Positions 1-4,492 of a DNA stretch of 6,145 bases are shown in pieces. The notes below the pieces were generated by a model. That model was not told the origin of the DNA. It was given only the letters and a program-made list of their open reading frames with translations, and did not search any database. The first letter of the stretch is position 1. Each line of letters starts with the position of its first letter. The position numbers were made by a program, and so were the translations under genes. Origin of the DNA: WLMZ01 sp031367435 (GTDB lineage: Bacteria > Actinomycetota > Acidimicrobiia > Acidimicrobiales > Ilumatobacteraceae); contig JANLPV010000186.1 of NCBI GenBank assembly GCA_031367435.1, positions 1-6,145 on the forward strand, read 5' to 3'.

Positions 1-34
1 CCCCCGCAATGGCTGTCGCCTGAGCGGCACCCAT

Positions 35-146
35 TTCGCCCGACATCACATTCGCCCGACATCACATTCGCCCGACATCACATCCGCCCGACATCACATC
101 CGCCCCACATCACATTTACCCAACATCACGTTCACCCAACATCATT
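35..146. repeat. Seven 16-bp tandem repeats upstream of the acyl-CoA dehydrogenase
   Basis: Seven head-to-tail units of exactly 16 bp run from 35 to 146. Units 1-3 are identical (TTCGCCCGACATCACA). Units 4 and 5 differ at one and two positions. Units 6 and 7, nearest the gene, have drifted most (CGCCCG has become ACCCAA). The core ACATCA is kept in units 1-6 and ACATCAT in unit 7. There are no spacers, so this is not a CRISPR array. The unit is not palindromic. It occupies the position where the promoter of the downstream gene should be. It could be an array of regulator sites or a slippage-made minisatellite. The sequence shows the array; any function is inference. Confidence 0.9.
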
Positions 147-169
147 CGACGAGCAGAGGAACCCCGAAC

Positions 170-1423
170 ATGACGATGAACTGCAAGCCCATCAGCACAA
201 TCGACGAACGCATCAACGACATTCGTATGCGCACAGCCGAGATCGTCAACACCGATATCTTGCCGAACGAGAGCCGACTGTGGGCCGAGCGTCGCGCGGG
301 CGAATCATGGAGTGATCGCACCGAGGTGCTCACATTGCGCGCTGAGATCAAGGAGAAAGTGAAGAAGGCCGGACTCTGGGCGCCGCACTTACCTACCGAA
401 TACGGCGGTATGGGCCTCGACTTCTTGGCGCATGCGTACATGAATGAGGTGCTCGCGTATGCCATCGGTGCGGCATCGTTGTTCGGCGTTGTCGCACCGA
501 ACTCGGGCAATCAGTCGGTATTGGTGAAGTACGGCACCGAGGATCAGAAGCGCAAGTGGCTGTTACCGCTCATCGACGGCACGATGGAGTCGGGTTTCTC
601 GATGACCGAACCCGAGAACGCAGGTTCCGATCCGCGTTCGCTCACCACGAGTGCCGTGCGCGACGGCGACGACTTTGTGATCAACGGTCACAAATGGTTC
701 ACCTCCAACGGCATCGATGCCGACTTCTTCATCGTGATGTGCCGCGTCGTCGAGGCCGGTCAGGAAGGCACCAAGGTGGGGCCGATGGTGCAGGTCATCG
801 TGCCCACTGCCACCAAAGGCGTGAACATCGTGCGCGGCATCGGCGTGTGGGGCCGCGCGGAGAGCGATCACTGCGAAGTGCGCTACGAGAACGTACGCGT
901 TCCGGTAGAGAACGCACTCGGACGAGTTGGCGAGGGGCATCAGGCCGCGCAAGATCGACTGGGCGCTGGGCGAATCTTCCATTGCATGAATTCGGTCGGA
1001 CAGATGTGGCGTGCGTTCGACCTCATGGTGGAGCGCGCGACCACGCGTGAAGTGCATGGCGGATTGCTGCAGGACAAGCAATTCATTCAGGGCTTCATCG
1101 CTGACAGCTACATCGACATCCAGGCCTCGCGTTTGATGACGATTCATGCTGCGGAAAAGATCGATCAGGGTCTGCAGGGCGCGCGTACCGACATCTCCGC
1201 GATCAAGATCTTCGTGCCGGCGGCCTACTCGCGAGTCGCTGATCGTGCAATCCAGGTGTGGGGTGCGGCTGGCGTCTCGAACGACTTGCCACTCGCTGGC
1301 ATGTACATGGGTGCGCGCACTCTGCGCATCGCCGACGGGCCCGACGAGGTCCACAAGATCCTCATCGCCAAGAACGTGCTCGGCCAATACGCGCAGGGCG
1401 ACGGCTGGGACTTCGGCAACTGA
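170..1423 (+). CDS. Acyl-CoA dehydrogenase, ACAD10/11 (FadE2-like) type
   Basis: A 417-residue FAD-dependent acyl-CoA dehydrogenase, expected to make the alpha,beta-double bond in an acyl-CoA thioester in the cytoplasm and pass electrons to an electron-transfer flavoprotein. Visible landmarks are an N-terminal helical part with APHLPTEYGGMGLDF (71-85), the FAD/substrate segment FSMTEPENAGSDP (143-155), the beta-domain strand INGHKWFTSNG (171-181), and a C-terminal segment IQVWGAAGVSNDLPLA (361-376) followed by RIADGPDEVHK (386-396). That last motif is typical of the ACAD10/ACAD11 branch. Asp389 sits where MCAD-type enzymes carry the catalytic Glu. Length is normal for the single-domain family; the kinase domains of animal ACAD10/11 are absent. 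The ATG at 170 is preceded by AGAGGA (155-160) at a 9-nt gap; an ATG at 176 is the alternative. The substrate cannot be told from sequence. It is transcribed towards the minus-strand diiron/ferredoxin operon. Confidence 0.95.
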   Translation: MTMNCKPISTIDERINDIRMRTAEIVNTDILPNESRLWAERRAGESWSDRTEVLTLRAEIKEKVKKAGLWAPHLPTEYGGMGLDFLAHAYMNEVLAYAIGAASLFGVVAPNSGNQSVLVKYGTEDQKRKWLLPLIDGTMESGFSMTEPENAGSDPRSLTTSAVRDGDDFVINGHKWFTSNGIDADFFIVMCRVVEAGQEGTKVGPMVQVIVPTATKGVNIVRGIGVWGRAESDHCEVRYENVRVPVENALGRVGEGHQAAQDRLGAGRIFHCMNSVGQMWRAFDLMVERATTREVHGGLLQDKQFIQGFIADSYIDIQASRLMTIHAAEKIDQGLQGARTDISAIKIFVPAAYSRVADRAIQVWGAAGVSNDLPLAGMYMGARTLRIADGPDEVHKILIAKNVLGQYAQGDGWDFGN

Positions 1424-1488
1424 CCTGCGTCACTGGCACACAGCGTCACTGACCTGCGTCACTGGCACACAACGTCACTGGCACACGG
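1421..1488. repeat. Tandem array starting in the acyl-CoA dehydrogenase stop codon
   Basis: A 29-bp unit (1421-1449) is followed directly by a second copy (1450-1478) with one mismatch, then by a partial third. Its first three bases are the TGA of the upstream gene. Internally it is built from a 16-bp motif, GCGTCACTGGCACACA, at 1428-1443 and 1457-1472, with a two-mismatch copy at 1473-1488 and a shortened 13-bp copy at 1444-1456. Together with the hairpin at 1504-1540 it fills the gap to the convergent gene. No coding function is visible. Confidence 0.85.
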
Positions 1489-1503
1489 CGCCGGCGTTTT
1501 GAA

Positions 1504-1540
1504 CACTGAGCCAGGCGGCCCGAGTTCGCCTGGCTCAGTG
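1504..1540. terminator. Perfect 14-bp-stem hairpin between convergent genes
   Basis: CACTGAGCCAGGCG (1504-1517) and its exact reverse complement CGCCTGGCTCAGTG (1527-1540) enclose a 9-nt loop. It lies between the converging acyl-CoA dehydrogenase and ferredoxin genes, and the ferredoxin stop codon (1537-1535) falls inside one arm. There is no T-run after the stem on either strand, so it is not a textbook intrinsic terminator. A bidirectional, U-tract-poor terminator or an mRNA 3'-end stabiliser is the likely role. Confidence 0.7.
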
Positions 1541-1945
1541 ATCAGCGATGCTCACCGGCTTGTCGATGATGGTGAGCATACGATCCTTCGGGCAATGCAC
1601 TTTTGAGCCGTTGTCACACGTTGGGCATCCCCACGCACCATCGGCATGACGCCAGAGCGTCGAGCCACAACTGGCGCAGCGCTGCTGCCAGATCGCACAT
1701 TCGGTGTCGGCAAGGCGGTTCGAGTTGAGTGGACAGCCGTGGCCATGACAGGTAGGCCACGCAGGGTCCACCTCAATGGCCAACACCGGACACTTCGGCA
1801 CGCAGATGCCACAGTCATCGCACGTAAATGGGTCGATGACGAACAAGCCCAAGAAGGTGTCGGTCTTCGTGAGCGCACCGGTGGGGCATGAGTAATCGCA
1901 CGCCCCACAACCGATGCACACATCTTCGAGAACTGTGTGGCTCAT
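1535..1945 (-). CDS. Ferredoxin with two [4Fe-4S] motifs and a Cys-rich zinc-ribbon-like tail
   Basis: A 136-residue protein. Residues 1-60 form a bacterial 2[4Fe-4S] ferredoxin: motif I has C10, C13, C16 and C20 before a proline, and motif II has C42, C45, C48 and C52 before a proline. Such domains carry single electrons in the cytoplasm. The tail (61-136) is unusual, with eight more cysteines. C90-x2-C93 and C107-x2-C110, 13 residues apart, look like a zinc ribbon, and C66, C71, C83 and C118 remain as possible further ligands. Plain ferredoxins of this class are roughly 55-110 residues. The gene is last in a four-gene minus-strand group headed by a diiron protein, so electron supply to that protein is the natural guess. 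The ATG at 1945 is the first in this frame that gives the full ferredoxin motif. It has no adjacent Shine-Dalgarno and is preceded by duplicated start sites. The stop lies in a hairpin. Confidence 0.92.
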   Translation of the reverse strand: MSHTVLEDVCIGCGACDYSCPTGALTKTDTFLGLFVIDPFTCDDCGICVPKCPVLAIEVDPAWPTCHGHGCPLNSNRLADTECAIWQQRCASCGSTLWRHADGAWGCPTCDNGSKVHCPKDRMLTIIDKPVSIADH

Positions 1946-1959
1946 ACAGAGTGGCTCAT
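1942..1959 (-). CDS. Possible leader mini-frame 2 (MSHSV)
   Basis: A second identical six-codon frame, whose TGA (1944-1942) overlaps the ferredoxin ATG (1945-1943) by 4 nt. If mini-frame 1 is translated, ribosomes could pass by termination-reinitiation through this frame to the ferredoxin, which lacks its own Shine-Dalgarno at normal distance. The coupling is inference from geometry only. Confidence 0.25.
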   Translation of the reverse strand: MSHSV

Positions 1960-1973
1960 ACAGAGTGGCTCAT
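1956..1973 (-). CDS. Possible leader mini-frame 1 (MSHSV)
   Basis: A six-codon frame, ATG AGC CAC TCT GTA TGA. AAGGAAGA (1981-1974) directly abuts the ATG, leaving only 3 nt after GGA, shorter than usual for a Shine-Dalgarno. Its TGA overlaps the ATG of the next mini-frame by 4 nt (ATGA), the classic layout for coupled translation. It may be only a by-product of tandem duplication of the ferredoxin start; there is no direct evidence that it is translated. Confidence 0.25.
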   Translation of the reverse strand: MSHSV

Positions 1974-1981
1974 TCTTCCTT
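1974..1981 (-). promoter_or_regulatory. Shine-Dalgarno-like AAGGAAGA before the first leader start
   Basis: The only purine-rich ribosome-site candidate upstream of the ferredoxin. GGA (1979-1977) lies 3 nt from the first repeated ATG (1973), 17 nt from the second and 31 nt from the ferredoxin ATG. It therefore serves the leader start best, though even there the gap is short. Confidence 0.4.
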
Positions 1982-1985
1982 GTGT

Positions 1986-2009
1986 TACTCGGCTACTCGG
2001 CTACTCGGT
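1986..2009. repeat. Three 8-bp repeats giving stops in all three frames
   Basis: TACTCGGC is repeated with period 8 at 1986-1993, 1994-2001 and 2002-2009 (the last copy ends in T). It directly follows the stop codon of the 66-residue gene (2011-2009). On the minus strand the copies present TAG, TAG and TAA at offsets 8, 16 and 24 from that TGA, which covers all three reading frames. This may be plain slippage, or a barrier to readthrough into the ferredoxin leader. Confidence 0.8.
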
Positions 2010-2209
2010 CACGCCCGTACAGCAAAGTCGGCTGGATGAAACGAGCGCAGCTGGTTCATGCAATCGGCATGCACCCACGGCGCCACATCGACGCCCTGCG
2101 ACGCGGTGCACAGTACGTAACGCGAGCCGTTCCACTCCCACCAGCCGTATGGCAGGTCGAGTGCGCGGGTGATGGGCTGATTGCACGACGTGCATACGGG
2201 AGGATTCAT
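2009..2209 (-). CDS. Small Cys/His protein, possible zinc-binding, family not recognised
   Basis: A 66-residue protein that I cannot assign to a named family. It has C6-x2-C9 near the N-terminus (PVCTSCNQPI), C34 in the middle, and H47-x2-C50 (WVHADC). The spread of CxxC and HxxC is reminiscent of half a LIM or other treble-clef zinc site, so binding one zinc is a reasonable inference. The centre is aromatic-rich (YGWWEW, 21-26). No signal peptide or membrane helix is seen. Reality as a gene is well supported: an AGGAG at 2220-2216 lies 6 nt from the ATG, and the ATG overlaps the upstream gene's TGA by 4 nt (ATGA), so translation is probably coupled to it. It sits between the SCP2-like gene and the ferredoxin and may be an accessory or assembly factor of that group. 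Confidence 0.8.
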   Translation of the reverse strand: MNPPVCTSCNQPITRALDLPYGWWEWNGSRYVLCTASQGVDVAPWVHADCMNQLRSFHPADFAVRA

Positions 2210-2655
2210 GAGTTGCTCCTGGTGAGATCGAGGCGGCCTGCGCCATCGAGAAAGTCCTGCAATGTCTGGTTGAAGCGTGAGAACTTGTCGAGCCCCATCG
2301 GGTCGTCGCCCTCGATGCTGATGCGATCGCCGCGCAGCGCAAGGCTGTTGATGGTGAGCGGACCCGACGCCGAGCCGTTGGCGGCGATGTCATCGAACAT
2401 CTCGTTCCACGCATCGATACCGCCTTCGAGACGGAAGTCGCACAGGTGCGATTCGTCCGCGCCGACGAGTGCTACGCCGTCGCACGTCAGCTCGTTGAAC
2501 ACGAGCTGCACGTGGACGGTTTTCGCTGGGGCCTTGACGGTGAACACCACCGTCATGTCGGCATCACCGAGCAGACGGAAGTGTTCGGACTGGTGATTCA
2601 TGTGTCGCGCGAGGTCCTCGTAGAGGGCTGCGGAGGTGACGTCGAAGGTAGGCAT
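2206..2655 (-). CDS. SCP2 sterol-transfer-like lipid-binding protein
   Basis: A 149-residue protein with the look of an SCP2 (sterol carrier protein 2) domain. It has a short N-terminal helix (ALYEDLARHM), strands DMTVVFTVKAPAK and TVHVQLVFNELTCDGVALV, then a downstream part running from CDFRLEGGIDAWNEMFDDIAA through PLTINSLALRGDRISI to a C-terminal helix FSRFNQTLQDFLDG. SCP2 domains hold acyl chains, sterols or acyl-CoAs in a hydrophobic tunnel and often pair with enzymes of lipid oxidation. The identification rests on the domain pattern and neighbours and is moderate. I chose the ATG at 2655 because GAGG (2665-2662) stands 6 nt before it. A GTG at 2667 would add four residues (V-R-P-A, initiator read as M) and overlap the diiron gene's TGA as GTGA, but has no clear ribosome site. 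It lies between the diiron protein and the Cys/His protein, and its stop overlaps the next ATG. Confidence 0.8.
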   Translation of the reverse strand: MPTFDVTSAALYEDLARHMNHQSEHFRLLGDADMTVVFTVKAPAKTVHVQLVFNELTCDGVALVGADESHLCDFRLEGGIDAWNEMFDDIAANGSASGPLTINSLALRGDRISIEGDDPMGLDKFSRFNQTLQDFLDGAGRLDLTRSNS

Positions 2656-2661
2656 GGCCGG

Positions 2662-2665
2662 CCTC
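2662..2665 (-). promoter_or_regulatory. GAGG ribosome site deciding the SCP2-like start
   Basis: GAGG on the minus strand is separated by 6 nt (GCCGGCC region) from the ATG at 2655. It overlaps the alternative GTG start at 2667 and the stop codon of the upstream diiron gene. This favours ATG 2655 as the main start, with translation coupled to the end of the diiron gene. Confidence 0.5.
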
Positions 2666-3788
2666 ACGCTGCCTGCGTGGACTTGCCACGGATTGTCGAC
2701 ACGTCGATACCCAACAGATCGAGCGGGAGCTTGGTTCGTTCGAGGCGGCTGATGCCAGCGCGTTCGCAGCGTGCGAGATATGACGTGAACTGATGCCGCT
2801 GCATGTCCATCTGCAGCGGGAAGCCTTTGTCTTCGATGTGTTCTTCGCCGCCGCCCAGCAGATACGCAAGGGCCGAGCCGAAGTCGGCGTTCGTGCCGAA
2901 GACGGTCAGCAGCGTCTCGCCATGATCGAGCGCCTCGTGAATCTCCTCGGCGACATCAGGATCGTTCTCGACGGCGTAACGCAGATGCATCGTGCCGTAG
3001 GCGACGTGGCGGGCTTCATCCTGCATGGCCATCCGGAAGATCTTCTTTTCGACATGCGATGGAGCGATGAGTTCGCCCATGCGGAAGATGTCGAGGATGA
3101 ATCCCTCGCCGAGCAGATGCAGCAACGCGGTTGCCTGTGTGTAGGTCTTGGCTTCAAGGATCGATCGCAGCAGCGACTCGCCTTCGGAGCGCGAGTACAA
3201 CAGGCCACCGCCGTTGGCGAGCGCTCGTTTGCGGAACACCTCGGTATGGCGAGCCTCGTCCATGATCTGCGTGCAGAGAAACATCTTTGCTTCGAGGTAG
3301 TCGTGGTTCATTCTCCACATCCACTTCGCTGGCAGATCGGCCGCGATCATTTCGATCTCGGTGAGGGTGGTGAACACCTGACACACCGCGTGCTCAATGT
3401 CGGACGGCAGTTCAGGCAGCTCGTTCCACGGTATGTCGCGGGTCGCTGACCACTGACGGGCAACGGCCTCTTCATACAACTCGCGAACGTTCTCGGCCCA
3501 GACATCGGACTTCTTGTTGAGGATGTATCCCATGTCAGGGGCGTCACCCTCAACGGTCGATCCACGCCCAGCCATGCTGCGCCGGATCGACTTCTCGGGG
3601 ACCTCGCCGTACGTGCCGACGGAGATGTCGTTCATCGTGAGGCCCCGCGGACTTGGCTTGGGATGAACTCCCCACTCGCTCGGCGCGCCACGGAGCCACG
3701 CCCAATCCAGAGGGACCCCCATTGGCGTCAGTGCTGGCAAGCGGTCTGCGATCGCATTGTTCGACTCGGCCTCGGTCATCTTCGACAT
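2664..3788 (-). CDS. Ferritin-like diiron protein of the R2-like fold, putative oxygenase
   Basis: A 374-residue protein with the two half-sites of a dinuclear iron (or Mn/Fe) carboxylate protein. The first has a Glu in the helix TEIEMIAADLPAKW (E144 or E146) and E178/H181 in DEARH. The second has E228 in LLGEGFILDIF and E258/H261 in another DEARH. The E, ExxH, E, ExxH order and the 30-34 residue spacings match the ferritin/R2 superfamily. Phe185 stands four residues after H181, where class I R2 has its radical Tyr, so it is probably not a ribonucleotide reductase subunit. Ala254, four before E258, argues against AurF, which has an extra His there. A role in O2-dependent oxidation of an organic, probably lipidic, substrate is inferred. 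The start at 3788 has GGAGG (3799-3795) at a 6-nt gap. First gene of the minus-strand operon; its stop abuts the SCP2-like gene. Confidence 0.88.
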   Translation of the reverse strand: MSKMTEAESNNAIADRLPALTPMGVPLDWAWLRGAPSEWGVHPKPSPRGLTMNDISVGTYGEVPEKSIRRSMAGRGSTVEGDAPDMGYILNKKSDVWAENVRELYEEAVARQWSATRDIPWNELPELPSDIEHAVCQVFTTLTEIEMIAADLPAKWMWRMNHDYLEAKMFLCTQIMDEARHTEVFRKRALANGGGLLYSRSEGESLLRSILEAKTYTQATALLHLLGEGFILDIFRMGELIAPSHVEKKIFRMAMQDEARHVAYGTMHLRYAVENDPDVAEEIHEALDHGETLLTVFGTNADFGSALAYLLGGGEEHIEDKGFPLQMDMQRHQFTSYLARCERAGISRLERTKLPLDLLGIDVSTIRGKSTQAA

Positions 3789-3805
3789 AGAACCCCTCCA
3801 TGAAT

Positions 3806-3821
3806 TCGGTCGTCAGACCGA
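3806..3821. promoter_or_regulatory. Inverted repeat TCGGTC-GTCA-GACCGA just upstream of the diiron ribosome site
   Basis: Two perfect 6-bp arms with a 4-nt centre, ending 18 bp before the diiron ATG and just upstream of its Shine-Dalgarno. Within it, CGTCAGAC (3811-3818) is also the reverse complement of GTCTGACG (3849-3856), so the leader RNA could fold in either of two exclusive ways. CGGTCGTCA recurs at 3889-3897. It could be a repressor operator or a leader hairpin; no regulator gene is in view. Confidence 0.4.
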
Positions 3822-3985
3822 CTTGCTTTGGGCCGACGGTACGCCGACGTCTGACGCCAGGAATAGGGTCGAAAGTCCTTTGTTGACACGGTCGTCATGT
3901 GCCCTACGACACAGGATTGTTCCGCGCGCACGCGTGGCCCCGCTCGCCTCGACGTGCAGCGTCTCGTCACCGGCAACCGCCGAAT

Positions 3986-4034
3986 CTGGCTCATCTCCGC
4001 GTCGTCTCCGCCTCGTCACCGCGTCGTCACCGCC
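3986..4034. repeat. 11-bp tandem repeats behind the membrane-protein gene
   Basis: CCGCGTCGTCT (3997-4007), CCGCCTCGTCA (4008-4018) and CCGCGTCGTCA (4019-4029) follow each other with period 11 and run on into CCGCC. A degenerate copy (7 of 11) precedes them at 3986-3996. The array ends 6 bp from the stop codon of the minus-strand membrane gene. No function visible. Confidence 0.7.
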
Positions 4035-4040
4035 CCGTTT

Positions 4041-4415
4041 CTACTGCGCGCGCTTCACCCACGTGGTCAGGCCCCATCCGATGACCGCGCCGGTAAAAGG
4101 AAATGCAGCGACCACCACTGACGCACCGACTGCCGCGCGAGCAAGCAACGCGTCACCGCGGTAAACCGACAAGCTCAGCAACAACATTGCAGTGGCGACC
4201 ACCGAACCAAGCGCTGCTGCGCGCGCCCAGGCCCATGGCAACTGGTGCCATCCGGCACGACCGCATATCAACAACATGACCACGCCGAGGATGGGCAGGT
4301 ACACCAGTCCCTCAAGTCCATCGTCGACGGTGATCGATGCGAGGTAGAGCCATGTCACTCCACCAGACACGACGGCTGCGCCTGCTCCGACGAGTGCCGG
4401 TTTGATCCAACCCAT
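4041..4415 (-). CDS. Small four-helix membrane protein, function unknown
   Basis: A 124-residue protein, mostly hydrophobic. Likely membrane segments are residues 6-28, 35-52, 64-84 and 92-118, with short polar turns (TVDDGLEG; CGRAGWHQLP; YRGDAL) and a basic C-terminus (WVKRAQ). I do not recognise the family. The frame is open further upstream to an ATG at 4514, but those extra 33 residues are not membrane-like and would overlap the divergent gene. The ATG at 4415 (MGWIKPALVG), just before the first helix, is therefore preferred. No Shine-Dalgarno is visible before it, so a leaderless message is possible. It is transcribed away from the EcsC-like gene and shares a 77-bp control region with it, which suggests joint regulation and perhaps a linked envelope role. 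Confidence 0.7.
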   Translation of the reverse strand: MGWIKPALVGAGAAVVSGGVTWLYLASITVDDGLEGLVYLPILGVVMLLICGRAGWHQLPWAWARAAALGSVVATAMLLLSLSVYRGDALLARAAVGASVVVAAFPFTGAVIGWGLTTWVKRAQ

Positions 4416-4492
4416 GCCAAGAAGTAGAGCACAGCTGGGCCAATGTGATGGGCCGCCCATTCGAACTGTCTGAGTGGTGATACAAAGGCCAG
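4416..4492. promoter_or_regulatory. Divergent promoter region with a 13-bp palindrome
   Basis: The 77 bp between the divergent membrane-protein and EcsC-like genes hold the perfect palindrome ATGGGC-C-GCCCAT at 4448-4460. A further half-site, TGGGCC at 4436-4441, lies 13 bp upstream of the TGGGCC inside the palindrome. TACAAA (4481-4486) sits 6 nt before the GTG start of the EcsC-like gene, where a -10 box of a leaderless message would be, though it fits the consensus poorly. The palindrome is a plausible operator for both genes. Confidence 0.45.

Larger units (their letters stand above)
1932..1973 (-). repeat. Three 14-bp repeats, each carrying a start codon
   Basis: Read on the minus strand, ATGAGCCACTCTGT occurs at 1973-1960 and 1959-1946, followed by ATGAGCCACACAGT at 1945-1932, which is the true start of the ferredoxin. 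The third copy differs at two bases. Because 14 is not a multiple of three, the three ATGs lie in different frames. Loss or gain of a copy would change the distance between the purine-rich AAGGAAGA (1981-1974) and the ferredoxin start in steps of 14 nt, without altering the ferredoxin sequence. Confidence 0.9.
3789..4040. other. Non-coding control region upstream of the diiron operon
   Basis: About 250 bp without a convincing gene; the small frames here are Arg-rich or low in complexity. The 5' leader and promoter of the minus-strand operon must lie in it. I find no strong -10/-35 pair. TGTCAA and TATTCC with a 17-nt gap around 3885-3863 (minus) is the best weak candidate. The part near the gene holds an inverted repeat and repeated CGGTCGTCA motifs (3807-3815, 3889-3897). 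The far part holds an 11-bp tandem array next to the end of the membrane-protein gene. Confidence 0.6.

Noticed and set aside
1..34. Possible 3' end of an upstream + strand gene (in-frame TGA at 21-23)
   Set aside because: Only six codons are visible before the stop, too little to support coding.
35..146. CRISPR array
   Set aside because: Repeats are 16 bp and directly adjoining, with no spacers and no cas genes.
563..1387. Long antisense frame (274 codons) opposite the acyl-CoA dehydrogenase
   Set aside because: Its product is His/Asp/Arg-rich without recognisable motifs and lies wholly opposite a clear enzyme gene; a GC-bias shadow.
2656..2667. GTG start at 2667 for the SCP2-like gene
   Set aside because: It makes a 4-nt overlap with the diiron stop, but no ribosome site fits it, whereas GAGG fits ATG 2655; kept as an alternative only.
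2793..3449. 218-codon + strand frame inside the diiron gene
   Set aside because: It mirrors the diiron gene in the complementary frame and has no motif of its own.
3883..3910. + strand promoter: TTGACA (3883-3888) and TACGAC (3905-3910), 16-nt gap
   Set aside because: The -35 is perfect but the -10 is poor, and no + strand gene follows for about 580 bp; possibly an antisense start, but chance is as likely.
3776..4019. Small minus-strand frames of 68 and 72 codons upstream of the diiron gene
   Set aside because: Arg-rich, overlapping each other and the repeat array, without a ribosome site; judged non-coding.
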